DNA from: an uncultured Clostridia bacterium
Lineage (GTDB): Bacteria; Bacillota; Clostridia; Lachnospirales; Bianqueaceae
DNA length: 20,623 nt
Assembly: GCA_937892735.1 (NCBI GenBank)
Contig: CALBGL010000004.1
Span: forward strand, 1-20,623
Direction: 5' to 3'
Shown here: piece by piece, positions 1-6,579 of the stretch
Position numbering within the stretch: position 1 is the stretch's first letter
Layout of the letters: each line of letters begins with the position of its first letter
Notes under the pieces: generated by a model
What the model was told of the DNA's origin: nothing
The model's database searches: none
The model's input: the letters and a program-made list of their open reading frames with translations, nothing else
Translations under genes and position numbers: made by a program

Positions 1-1
1 C

Positions 2-373
2 TTCATGATGTATCACGGCAATCTGGCGCAGACCATCACGCCGCTTCTGGTGGGATTTCTCTTCGGGTTTCTGACGATTCGAACGGGTTCCCTTTGGCCT
101 GCCATTCTGTGCCATATTTTACATAATACGACTGCGATGGCGATGGATTATATTCCAGGGGACTGGTATAACATGGCTTTTGCAGTATATGCCATCGTTG
201 GGATTTGCGCGCTGCTGTATTTTCTCTACCGCTTCCTGCCGGAAAGAAAGAACCTGAAGACCTTCGGGCGAACCAGCAGGGGAGAACGTGCATTGGAATT
301 GCTTTTAGCACCTGGATTTATCGTATATTTCATATTATATTTGCTCTTCAGCGCCCTGTATTTTATCCTGTAA
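2..373 (+). CDS. CPBP-family intramembrane metalloprotease, C-terminal fragment
   Basis: This is the 3' end of a gene that starts before the window; the frame is open from base 2. The first visible residues are FMMYH, which fits the FxxxH second motif of the CPBP (CAAX protease/bacteriocin-processing, Abi) family. About 40 residues later comes RTGSLWPAILCHILHNTTA, which fits the third motif, where His and Asn help bind the metal. Two further hydrophobic segments follow (near residues 55-75 and 103-122 of the fragment), so the protein is a polytopic membrane protein. The EExxxR first motif would lie upstream and cannot be checked. Family members cleave membrane-associated substrates or confer bacteriocin self-immunity; the substrate here is unknown. 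The TAA stop lies inside the first unit of a 63-nt tandem repeat and is followed directly by a second TAA. Confidence 0.85.
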   Translation, partial: FMMYHGNLAQTITPLLVGFLFGFLTIRTGSLWPAILCHILHNTTAMAMDYIPGDWYNMAFAVYAIVGICALLYFLYRFLPERKNLKTFGRTSRGERALELLLAPGFIVYFILYLLFSALYFIL

Positions 374-527
374 TAATTCGGACGGGAAAGTAATGAGAAA
401 ACCCCCGGATTTCTCATTAGTCTTCGCGCGATGTAACAATTCGGACGGGAAAGTAATGAGAAAACCCCCGGATTTCTCATTAGTCTTCGAGTGATGTAAT
501 AATTCGGACAGGAAAGTAATGAGAAAA
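370..527. repeat. 63-nt tandem direct repeat, 2.4 copies, each with a 29-nt dyad
   Basis: Units start at 370, 433 and 496, an exact 63-nt period. The first two copies are nearly identical; the third matches for about 32 nt and then changes into the terminator hairpin at 524. Each complete unit holds a perfect inverted repeat, TAATGAGAAA and TTTCTCATTA around a 9-nt loop (391-419 and 454-482). The third unit keeps only the left arm. The array starts at the stop codon of the CPBP gene, so TAA stops recur at the start of each copy. It could be an expanded RNA hairpin, a slipped-strand duplication or a small repeat family. The sequence shows the repeat and dyads directly; the function is unknown. 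Confidence 0.9.
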
Positions 528-568
528 CCGGCGTTCTACTCTGAAAACAGAGAAGACGCCGGTTTTTT
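524..568. terminator. Strong intrinsic terminator, probably bidirectional
   Basis: An 11-bp stem pairs AAAACCGGCGT (524-534) with ACGCCGGTTTT (556-566). A second inner stem pairs CTCTG (539-543) with CAGAG (548-552) around an AAAA loop. On the plus strand six T residues (563-568) follow. Read from the other strand the hairpin is followed by TTTT, so it can also end the convergent fucosidase transcript, whose stop codon is at 585. Confidence 0.85.
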
Positions 569-584
569 CTGTACGATTCTTATT

Positions 585-1982
585 TTATTGTCCACTGATT
601 TTGAGTACGATCGGATCTTCGGTTGCGGGAAAATCGGACGGAAGCACTACTTCTACATATTCGGGATACAGATGGTAAGCAAGAGGCACTGCGTCTTTCA
701 GCAAAGAAATACTGCGGATGGAAAAAGCCTCGCGAACCGGAACCCGCAATTGCACCCGGCCATCTTCGGGCCAACGCATGACGATGGCATAAAGATACGG
801 TGCCTTATACGTATAGCGTACATCTTGGCTGGTCATCTCGCCAATGGTCTCCTCTTTGGCAACGCCCGTCTGTAATTGCTCATTGATTTTCTTCTGGTTG
901 AAATCGGACTCGAGAATCTGTGTGGGTCCTTCGCCGAAGCACCGATAAGGACGAGTGTCATAGATCGCCTCGCCCCAGTCGCGGAGCCAGTTCCCGATTT
1001 GTGTCAGCTCACGCACTGCATCGGGATGAAAACTGCCGTCGGCCTGTGGTCCCACATTGAGCAGCAGATTGCCGTTTTTGGAAACTACATCGGCTAATTG
1101 CTGTAATACATGACTCGCGCTTTTATAGCTAGGGTTCTGTGTGATGCACCAGGTGACCTGATCTTCCAGACGATCATCCGTCTGCCAGGGATGTCCGGCG
1201 CTCTCGGCAAAACGGCCGCATTCCAGATCGAGAACCCCCGCCTCCGCCGGAAAGTCCTCCTGCTTATACGTCAGGATTCCGGAAGGAACGCGGTCATAAT
1301 ACTGTTGAATGACTTCTTCCTTATAAGAAGCTGGAATGATGTTGGCGCGGCTGTCAAAATACATGACATCGGGTGCATATCCATTGACGACTTCCAGAAT
1401 CTTATCACGCCACATATTACAGAAAGATGTGTCTGGCAGACGATAGGGCGCATAGCGATTGGTCTCCAGAGGAAGGGCGGGCCCATAATAGACTTCGTTG
1501 GCGGGATCATAAACGTCCGCTTCTGGGTCAGTGGACATGAACCAGCCCCAGAGCCATTGATGATGGAACGTAGCCAGCGTACGGATTCCGCGGGCGCGAA
1601 AGGCCTTAAAGCATTCACCTACTACGTCGCGGTGAGGACCGGTACGCACGGAGTTGACAGGATTCACGAGACTATCCCATAGGGAATAGTTATCCGCATG
1701 TTCGCTTACTGGGCCGGCATATCGGGCGCCGGACAGAACGACTAGGTCAGCCCAGGCATCTGGATCAAACGCTTCTCCGGTGAAGAGTGGAATAAAATCC
1801 TTATAGCCGAACTGAGAAATGGAACCATAATGCGCCATATGGTATCGGGATTGTTCCGTATGCGTAGCATACATGTTTCGAGAATACCATTCATTACGAT
1901 ACGCGGGCACGCAGTAGGGCCCCCAGTGAAAAAAGAGTCCGAACTTTGCGTCTTGATACCAAGAAGGACAGGGATAGATCAT
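585..1982 (-). CDS. Alpha-L-fucosidase, glycoside hydrolase family 29, cytoplasmic
   Basis: The product (465 aa) should remove terminal L-fucose from oligosaccharides by a retaining mechanism. The N-terminal block KFGLFFHWGPYCVPAYRNEW (residues 13-32), EHADNYSLWDS (94-104) and ATFHHQW (137-143) are typical of the GH29 barrel. YAPDVMYFD (202-210) fits the segment carrying the nucleophile, so Asp210 is the likely nucleophile. A short C-terminal beta-rich region follows. There is no signal peptide, so the substrate must be imported. The frame stays open upstream to 2180, but that part overlaps the transporter gene and looks unlike GH29. The ATG at 1982 begins the family-like sequence, lies about 11 nt after GAAGGAG and overlaps the preceding stop as ATGA, which implies translational coupling. 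Acid/base residue and linkage preference cannot be read with certainty. Confidence 0.9.
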   Translation of the reverse strand: MIYPCPSWYQDAKFGLFFHWGPYCVPAYRNEWYSRNMYATHTEQSRYHMAHYGSISQFGYKDFIPLFTGEAFDPDAWADLVVLSGARYAGPVSEHADNYSLWDSLVNPVNSVRTGPHRDVVGECFKAFRARGIRTLATFHHQWLWGWFMSTDPEADVYDPANEVYYGPALPLETNRYAPYRLPDTSFCNMWRDKILEVVNGYAPDVMYFDSRANIIPASYKEEVIQQYYDRVPSGILTYKQEDFPAEAGVLDLECGRFAESAGHPWQTDDRLEDQVTWCITQNPSYKSASHVLQQLADVVSKNGNLLLNVGPQADGSFHPDAVRELTQIGNWLRDWGEAIYDTRPYRCFGEGPTQILESDFNQKKINEQLQTGVAKEETIGEMTSQDVRYTYKAPYLYAIVMRWPEDGRVQLRVPVREAFSIRSISLLKDAVPLAYHLYPEYVEVVLPSDFPATEDPIVLKISGQ

Positions 1983-2623
1983 AACTTCATTTTCTCCTTC
2001 GAACGATTTTTGGGCTGTGGAATATGAGCATACCGCTGATTGATTTTGGGCAGCAGAGAAGCCACGGTACGCAAGACAACAAAGAGCAGCGTGATCTCTA
2101 CCGGCAAGAGCGCGATGTTTTTCCAGGTACGGGAGACGAGTAGCAGTATGTAACCGTCCCCGGTCAGGATAGAAAGCCATAAGGTATTCAGTCCGATGTT
2201 TAAGAAAAGGTTGATAATGATTTTAGCGAGGATCGCTCGTGTCAGCGAGACGTGATTTTTATAGAAAAACATGCCATAGACGACGGCTCCTAAGATAGCA
2301 TTGAGCGTGAATCCGGGAAAGAACATACCGTCTGGTTTGATCATGAATTTGATCAGATCCCCCAATCCTGCGGTAAGACCACCTAGCACAGGACCGAAGA
2401 TCATACCCAGCATAGCCGTGGCCAGATAGGCGACTCCCAGTTTTAGCGTGGGGGTAATGGTGATGGTCACAAATGTGGAGAGTACGATGCTGATGGCCAG
2501 CAGCATTCCCGCCCCCACCATATTCGGAAAGTAAGCCAGCCCGCGAGCGCTGCCGCAGAAGATGCCGGGCAAATCGCGGAAAAATTGTACAAAGTCTTTC
2601 GTGCAGGGTTTCTTCAAAATCAT
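1979..2623 (-). CDS. folT: ECF transporter S-component, folate (FolT) type
   Basis: This is a 214-aa integral membrane protein with about six hydrophobic segments. The block GDLIKFMIKPDGMFFPGFTL, followed by an ILGAVVYGMFFY helix and NIGLNTLWLSIL, matches FolT-type S-components. Such proteins bind folate and dock onto a shared EcfA-EcfA'-EcfT energising module, which is normally encoded elsewhere and is absent here. The ATG at 2623 is chosen because an AAAGG lies 5 nt upstream; a TTG at 2665 would add 14 residues that look unlike the family. The highly charged C-terminal tail ends at a TGA overlapping the fucosidase start. The partner is odd: no folate genes are near, and a glycosidase is coupled to it. 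Specificity is therefore inferred from family resemblance only and another ligand is possible. Confidence 0.82.
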   Translation of the reverse strand: MILKKPCTKDFVQFFRDLPGIFCGSARGLAYFPNMVGAGMLLAISIVLSTFVTITITPTLKLGVAYLATAMLGMIFGPVLGGLTAGLGDLIKFMIKPDGMFFPGFTLNAILGAVVYGMFFYKNHVSLTRAILAKIIINLFLNIGLNTLWLSILTGDGYILLLVSRTWKNIALLPVEITLLFVVLRTVASLLPKINQRYAHIPQPKNRSKEKMKL

Positions 2624-2794
2624 CCCAACCTTTCTTTTTTGACATGGATTCAATGGCTTCTGCAAGACCTGCAGTATAGGAGACCGTCAAGCCACACCAC
2701 GCATCCTATCTTTCACGGGAGATTGACGCCCAATGGCGGCAATCTCAGGGCGTGGCGCAGCACCTGCGGTATCAGAAAGCCGTCAAGCCACGCC
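2624..2794 (-). promoter_or_regulatory. Structured leader upstream of folT, with duplicated motif and hairpins
   Basis: Three pieces of structure lie between promoter and gene. GGCGTGGC (2749-2756) pairs perfectly with GCCACGCC (2787-2794). GAGATTG (2719-2725) pairs with CAATCTC (2740-2746), enclosing CGCC/GGCG around CAAT. A roughly 30-nt sequence occurs twice, at about 2667-2698 and 2762-2794, sharing CCGTCAAGCCAC exactly and ACCTGCxGTAT nearly. Such leaders often control vitamin transporters, but I could not match it to the THF, TPP or ZTP riboswitch consensus. The predicted transcript start near 2789 would cut into the outermost arm, so part of the symmetry may act in DNA instead. Confidence 0.45.
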
Positions 2795-2795
2795 T

Positions 2796-2824
2796 ATTAT
2801 AGCATAGCCCCGCGGTAAGCGCAA
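2796..2824 (-). promoter_or_regulatory. Sigma-A-type promoter for folT-fucosidase
   Basis: Read on the minus strand, a perfect TATAAT (2801-2796) is preceded by TGC, giving an extended -10. A weak TTGCGC lies exactly 17 nt upstream (2824-2819). The initial transcribed sequence is AGGCGTGG. Confidence 0.65.
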
Positions 2825-2837
2825 CAAAAACTCCAAG

Positions 2838-2866
2838 TCATAGCTGGGACAGGTTTCACATATATT
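2838..2866 (+). promoter_or_regulatory. Possible sigma-E-type (mother-cell) promoter for the spoIID-like gene
   Basis: TCATAGC (2838-2844) and CATATATT (2859-2866) are 14 nt apart. The second element differs from the Bacillus sigma-E -10 pattern CATACANT at one position and the spacing fits. Mother-cell expression would suit a SpoIID protein. The -35 match is weak, so this is only a suggestion. It lies back to back with the folT promoter. Confidence 0.35.
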
Positions 2867-2894
2867 GGAGTATCGCTGGGAAGGAGTGGTGAAG

Positions 2895-4574
2895 ATGCGT
2901 GTCTTTCGCGAGGTAGTTCCGCAGAAAAAGAAGGAAACACAGCCCGCAGTGCGGTATCAGGAGGCTCGAATCGAAAAAAGAGCAGAACCGACGGCGCCGA
3001 TGCCTCCACGAATATTGCAGCCGCGCTATACGCCGGGAGAATATCGAAGTCTATATAAAAAGAAAAACAGAAGCTGGAAGGCATACTATGTTTTCGTGGC
3101 TTTAGTCCTTATTTGCGCCGGAGTTGTTTATCTGACGTTTTTTTCAGAGGGGGCCGGACAGGCGATGACAGAGCAGGAACCTTCTTCGACAGTCGGCAAC
3201 TCTTCTGTCATCGCAGAAGAGTCCACACCAGCCGCAGCGCCGGTACAGGAAGAGAGTACCCTACAAGTGATGAATACGGCGATTCCGCAGAAGATCCGTG
3301 TTCTGATCTCTTCGCCAGACGGTGGCTATACGCATAGTTCTGTCAGCGTTCTCTGCGGGCAGGATTCCTGGCTGCAAGAAGAGGAGACAGTCAGCACGCT
3401 TTCGGCTGATCAGGAGATTACTCTGGAAGCTGGGAGCTGGCCCTATCAGAGTGAAAGCATTCGGTTGTATTCCGCGGATGATGAGGCGCGTTTTACCCTG
3501 ACTTCATTGACGAATTCGTTGGGGGATCCACCGGCCTATCGAGGCTGTATAGAGATCATCCCCTGTGATGGCGGATTCCGGATCATCAACGAGATCTATC
3601 TGGAACAATACCTGTATGCGGTCATCACCTCGGAGATGCCGGAATCCTTCGGGTTGGAAGCCATGAAAGCCCAGGCCGTATGTGCCCGCAGTTTTGCGGT
3701 GCGTCAGTGTGCTTCGGGGAAATATGCCGAGTATGGAGCGGATCTGGACGATTCTGTTTCCAGTCAGACTTATAACGACTGGCCTGAGACGGAAATGGCG
3801 ATTCAGGCAGTGGAGGAGACCAGGGGAATTGTCCTGATGGAAGAGGGAGAAGTGATTGCCGCCAATTATTTTTCCACTTCCTGTGGGATGACAGCGGATT
3901 ATTCGGATGCCTGGCAGACAGAAGGGCCAAATTGCCTCAGAAGTTTGAAAGAATATCGTGCGCCGGATTTTGGAGATCTGAGTGAGGAGGAGAATTTCCG
4001 GCAGTTCATTACCAGTTCGGAAGTAGAGGCTCTTGAGGCGGATACGCAATGGTTTCGGTGGCATGTGACCATGACAAAAAATGCCCTGGAAACACAGATC
4101 GGATCCGTGCTGCCGGGGCTTGGTAGTGCATATGTGACACAGCTTAATGCGGCGGGAGATCAATTCGAATCGTACGATGGCGGCAGTATAGGAGAACTGC
4201 AGGGAATCTACGTATATCAGAGAGCCGACTCGGGGCTCATCGGAGAAATTCTCGTGGAGGGCAGTGCAAAGACGGTGAAAATCAGCGGAGAGTATAATAT
4301 TCGCAGGCTCCTGGCGCCGACAAACAGTACGCTAACATTAAATGACGGTTCAACGAGAGAGGGAATGAACGCGCTTCCCAGTGCATTCTGGTGTGCGGAA
4401 CATACCGTTGAGACGGATGGTTCTCTGACATCGGTCACCTTTTACGGAGGCGGATACGGACACGGAGTCGGAATGAGCCAGGTAGGCGCCTGGAAGATGG
4501 CGGAGACTGGTGCGATGTATCAGGAGATCCTAGAACATTATTATTCAGGAGTTACCGTGGGAACTGCCGGATGA
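2895..4574 (+). CDS. spoIID: SpoIID/LytB-domain protein, probable peptidoglycan lytic transglycosylase
   Basis: SpoIID cleaves glycan strands of denuded peptidoglycan during engulfment of the forespore, together with SpoIIP and SpoIIM. The start at 2895 follows AAGGAG by 8 nt; an earlier TTG falls in the promoter. The protein (559 aa) has a basic N-terminal tail of about 62 residues, one membrane segment (about 64-83), a Ser/Glu/Pro-rich linker, and then the domain. The block SEMPESFGLEAMKAQAVCAR (246-265) matches SpoIID; Glu247 is the expected catalytic acid. Near the C-terminus is the hallmark GGYGHGVGMSQVGA. It is clearly longer than the usual SpoIID of about 340 aa, through the N-terminal extension and central insertions. 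It may be the engulfment enzyme itself or a paralogue. The last 30 nt overlap the convergent yihY gene. Confidence 0.85.
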   Translation: MRVFREVVPQKKKETQPAVRYQEARIEKRAEPTAPMPPRILQPRYTPGEYRSLYKKKNRSWKAYYVFVALVLICAGVVYLTFFSEGAGQAMTEQEPSSTVGNSSVIAEESTPAAAPVQEESTLQVMNTAIPQKIRVLISSPDGGYTHSSVSVLCGQDSWLQEEETVSTLSADQEITLEAGSWPYQSESIRLYSADDEARFTLTSLTNSLGDPPAYRGCIEIIPCDGGFRIINEIYLEQYLYAVITSEMPESFGLEAMKAQAVCARSFAVRQCASGKYAEYGADLDDSVSSQTYNDWPETEMAIQAVEETRGIVLMEEGEVIAANYFSTSCGMTADYSDAWQTEGPNCLRSLKEYRAPDFGDLSEEENFRQFITSSEVEALEADTQWFRWHVTMTKNALETQIGSVLPGLGSAYVTQLNAAGDQFESYDGGSIGELQGIYVYQRADSGLIGEILVEGSAKTVKISGEYNIRRLLAPTNSTLTLNDGSTREGMNALPSAFWCAEHTVETDGSLTSVTFYGGGYGHGVGMSQVGAWKMAETGAMYQEILEHYYSGVTVGTAG

Positions 4575-5465
4575 GTGATGTTCCTGCCGGCGTAACTTTT
4601 TCGTTTCCTTTTGGCGAACGCGCAGCTGATGGCGCTGCTGCCGATAGGATTGATATTCCGGCAGTTCAGCCATGACCGCGTTGAGTTCCATACCAAGCAT
4701 GAGAATGTAGCCAAAAAGGTAGAACCAGAGCAGAATGGCCGTAAAACTGGACAATCCGCCATACAGTACGGAGTAACTGCTGCTATTATTGACAAAGAAG
4801 GAGAAGATCTGGCTGACAACCAGGAGCGCTACGGTGGACAACAGCGCACCGGGAAGTGAGTCCAGGATGGGAATCCGTCTTGTAGGCAATACGGTATACA
4901 GGCTCCAGAAGATGAGGAGAAGGATAATGACGGGGACGATCATGCGGCAAAGGTTCCAGACCAGCTCCACAACACGATCGCTGAATCCCAGAGAATATAA
5001 CATGGACCAGATGCGTTCTCCGAAAACGGTCATCACGAGAATAAGAACAATGCCAATAGACAGGAGAATGGTATAGAAAATAGAATATAGATACTTTAGG
5101 ATGATGGAACGGGAGTCGCGTTCCCGATAGGCCATATGGATTCCGGTCATGACGGATCGAATCATTCGGGAAGAAGACCAGAATACCATGAGGGTGGACA
5201 GAGAAAACAACCCGACAGAACCTTCCAGTCCCCGTAGGACACTGCGCAGCAGATCAATGCCAGATTGTGGCAGGGCCCCTGTGTTTTCTAACATCGTCAA
5301 TAGGCTTGGCAGATCCAGAAGATCCGTATTGCCAAGCCACATGCTGATCAGCAGAAGAAATGGGACAATGGAAAGAATAGAAAAGAAGGCGATCTGCGCC
5401 GCATAGGTCGATAGATCATCCCTTTTGAGACGACGGATATACGCCAGAAAAATTGTTTTAAACAT
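4545..5465 (-). CDS. yihY: YihY/virulence factor BrkB family membrane protein
   Basis: The product (306 aa) is a polytopic inner-membrane protein with about six hydrophobic segments. The N-terminal DDLSTYAAQIAFFSILSIVP and later SYSVLYGGLSSFTAILLWFY are characteristic of the YihY/BrkB (once called ribonuclease BN) family. The molecular role of the family is not settled; the old RNase BN assignment was withdrawn for E. coli. The tail is basic and His/Ser-rich. ATG 5465 is chosen because GGGAGG lies 6 nt upstream and the family begins near here; the frame is open to 5540 but that part contains the promoter. It has its own promoter, interleaved with that of metA, and its 3' end overlaps the spoIID-like gene by 30 nt. 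Confidence 0.88.
   Translation of the reverse strand: MFKTIFLAYIRRLKRDDLSTYAAQIAFFSILSIVPFLLLISMWLGNTDLLDLPSLLTMLENTGALPQSGIDLLRSVLRGLEGSVGLFSLSTLMVFWSSSRMIRSVMTGIHMAYRERDSRSIILKYLYSIFYTILLSIGIVLILVMTVFGERIWSMLYSLGFSDRVVELVWNLCRMIVPVIILLLIFWSLYTVLPTRRIPILDSLPGALLSTVALLVVSQIFSFFVNNSSSYSVLYGGLSSFTAILLWFYLFGYILMLGMELNAVMAELPEYQSYRQQRHQLRVRQKETKKLRRQEHHSSGSSHGNS
4551..4601 (+). terminator. Probable intrinsic terminator of the spoIID-like gene, inside coding overlap
   Basis: GTTAC (4551-4555) pairs with GTAAC (4592-4596) and GGAAC (4560-4564) pairs with GTTCC (4580-4584), with small bulges between. TTTTT follows at 4597-4601. The gene's stop codon sits in the loop, and the whole element lies inside the 3' coding end of the opposing gene. 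Confidence 0.5.
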
Positions 5466-5511
5466 GGCGAACCTCCCTTCGGGCAGTCTACAACAAAAAG
5501 TTTCCAGAATT

Positions 5512-5540
5512 ATCATAACGGATTTGCATCCATCCGTCAA
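5512..5540 (-). promoter_or_regulatory. Sigma-A-type promoter for yihY
   Basis: On the minus strand TTGACG (5540-5535) and TATGAT (5517-5512) are separated by exactly 17 nt. The predicted transcript starts near 5505 and reaches the yihY start at 5465. Confidence 0.75.
5518..5537. promoter_or_regulatory. 20-nt dyad inside the interleaved yihY/metA promoters, candidate operator
   Basis: ACGGAT (5518-5523) and ATCCGT (5532-5537) form a perfect 6-8-6 inverted repeat. It covers the -35 of metA and most of the yihY spacer plus part of its -35, so a bound protein would affect both promoters. No regulator gene is adjacent. Confidence 0.4.
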
Positions 5541-5552
5541 GTGTGTTATAAT
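5524..5552 (+). promoter_or_regulatory. Sigma-A-type extended -10 promoter for metA
   Basis: A perfect TATAAT (5547-5552) is preceded by TGT, and TTGCAT (5524-5529) lies 17 nt upstream. The transcript would begin near 5559 at a small perfect hairpin, TGGGC-AGAT-GCCCA (5558-5571). The leader is only about 40 nt, too short for a SAM riboswitch or T-box, which often control methionine genes in Firmicutes. Confidence 0.78.
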
Positions 5553-5599
5553 GAAATTGGGCAGATGCCCAGATTGCTTAGGAAAGAGAGAGTATGCGC

Positions 5600-6532
5600 A
5601 TGCCTATCAAAATACCAGATCATCTTCCGGCAGCGGATATCCTGCGTAAAGAGAACATCTTCATTATGCCAGAGGAGCGGGCAATTCACCAGGATATACG
5701 AGAGCTGAGGATCTTGATTCTGAACCTGATGCCTCTAAAACAACAGACAGAGACGCAGTTGCTGCGCCTTCTGGGGAATTCTCCTTTGCAGGTGGAAATT
5801 ACGCTGATGGCGGTTTCCTCCTATGAATCGAGAAATACCCCGCAGGAGTATCTGTTAGCATTTTATCATACGTTTCAGGAGCTTAAGGATCAGAATTTCG
5901 ATGGAATGATCATCACCGGAGCGCCGGTGGAGCATCTGGAATTTGAAGAGGTAGCCTATTGGGAAGAGTTAAAGGAGATCATGGAGTGGAGTAAGACTCA
6001 TGTGACTTCTACCTTGCATATCTGCTGGGGAGCCCAGGCGGGCTTATATTATCACTATGGTATCCCGAAAAGACCTTTGGATCATAAGATGTTTGGCGTC
6101 TTTTCTCACGAGCGGGTGCCGGAGACTTACAATATCATTCGGGGATTTGACGATGTGTTCCTGGCACCTCATTCCCGGCATACCTATACGCCGGAAGAAG
6201 AGGTGGCGAAACATCCGGAGCTCAAGGTGCTGTGCCGTTCCAGGCGAGCCGGGATCTATCTGATTGCCGCTGAGAACGGAAAGCAGATCTTCGTGACAGG
6301 ACACTCAGAATACGATGATGACACGCTGAAAAACGAGTATCTTCGCGATGTCGCGAAGGGACTTCCGATCGAATTGCCATACCATTATTTCCCGGATGAC
6401 GATCCTTCCAATAAGCCTAAGAAGACTTGGCGGTCTCACGCGAATCTATTATTTGCCAATTGGCTGAACTTTTATGTATACCAGGAGACGCCATACGATC
6501 TTTCGACGAAGCAGGAAGAACATTTCATGTAA
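5600..6532 (+). CDS. metA: Homoserine O-acetyltransferase (MetA family)
   Basis: MetA acylates the hydroxyl of homoserine, the first committed step of methionine synthesis. The protein (310 aa) aligns end to end with the family: MPIKIPDHLPA at the start, ICWGAQAGLYYHYGIP around the catalytic Cys142, VTGHSEYD with His235 and Glu237, and a YVYQETPYDL C-terminus. Position 111 is Glu (in GAPVEHLEF); in characterised enzymes Glu here favours acetyl-CoA, while Gly, as in E. coli, favours succinyl-CoA. I therefore predict O-acetylhomoserine as product. The ATG at 5600 gives family numbering; an in-frame ATG at 5594 has a slightly better spaced AGGAAAG, so two extra residues are possible. The next gene begins 47 nt later with no visible terminator between them. 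Confidence 0.95.
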   Translation: MPIKIPDHLPAADILRKENIFIMPEERAIHQDIRELRILILNLMPLKQQTETQLLRLLGNSPLQVEITLMAVSSYESRNTPQEYLLAFYHTFQELKDQNFDGMIITGAPVEHLEFEEVAYWEELKEIMEWSKTHVTSTLHICWGAQAGLYYHYGIPKRPLDHKMFGVFSHERVPETYNIIRGFDDVFLAPHSRHTYTPEEEVAKHPELKVLCRSRRAGIYLIAAENGKQIFVTGHSEYDDDTLKNEYLRDVAKGLPIELPYHYFPDDDPSNKPKKTWRSHANLLFANWLNFYVYQETPYDLSTKQEEHFM

Positions 6533-6579
6533 TTGATATGCAGATTCAGGGGATGGAAGAACCCGAATAGGAGAATTGG

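Noticed and set aside
1983..2180. N-terminal extension of the fucosidase
   Set aside because: It lies wholly inside the FolT-like gene in another frame and does not resemble GH29; the ATG at 1982 has a ribosome site and starts the conserved sequence.
2259..2690. Minus-strand ORF beginning before folT with a KKKGWDDFEETLHERLC stretch
   Set aside because: It overlaps folT in another frame over most of its length; the later part has no hydrophobic or family pattern, while the FolT frame is clearly coding.
2640..2800. TPP riboswitch, suggested by a CTGAGA on the minus strand
   Set aside because: The other conserved TPP blocks are missing and the surrounding pairing differs.
2640..2800. ZTP riboswitch, suggested by GCCGCC followed by GGGC on the minus strand
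   Set aside because: The 5' domain of the ZTP motif is not recognisable, and the bases are used in a separate simple hairpin.
5553..5599. SAM riboswitch or T-box before metA
   Set aside because: The leader is about 40 nt and holds only one small hairpin, too short for either.
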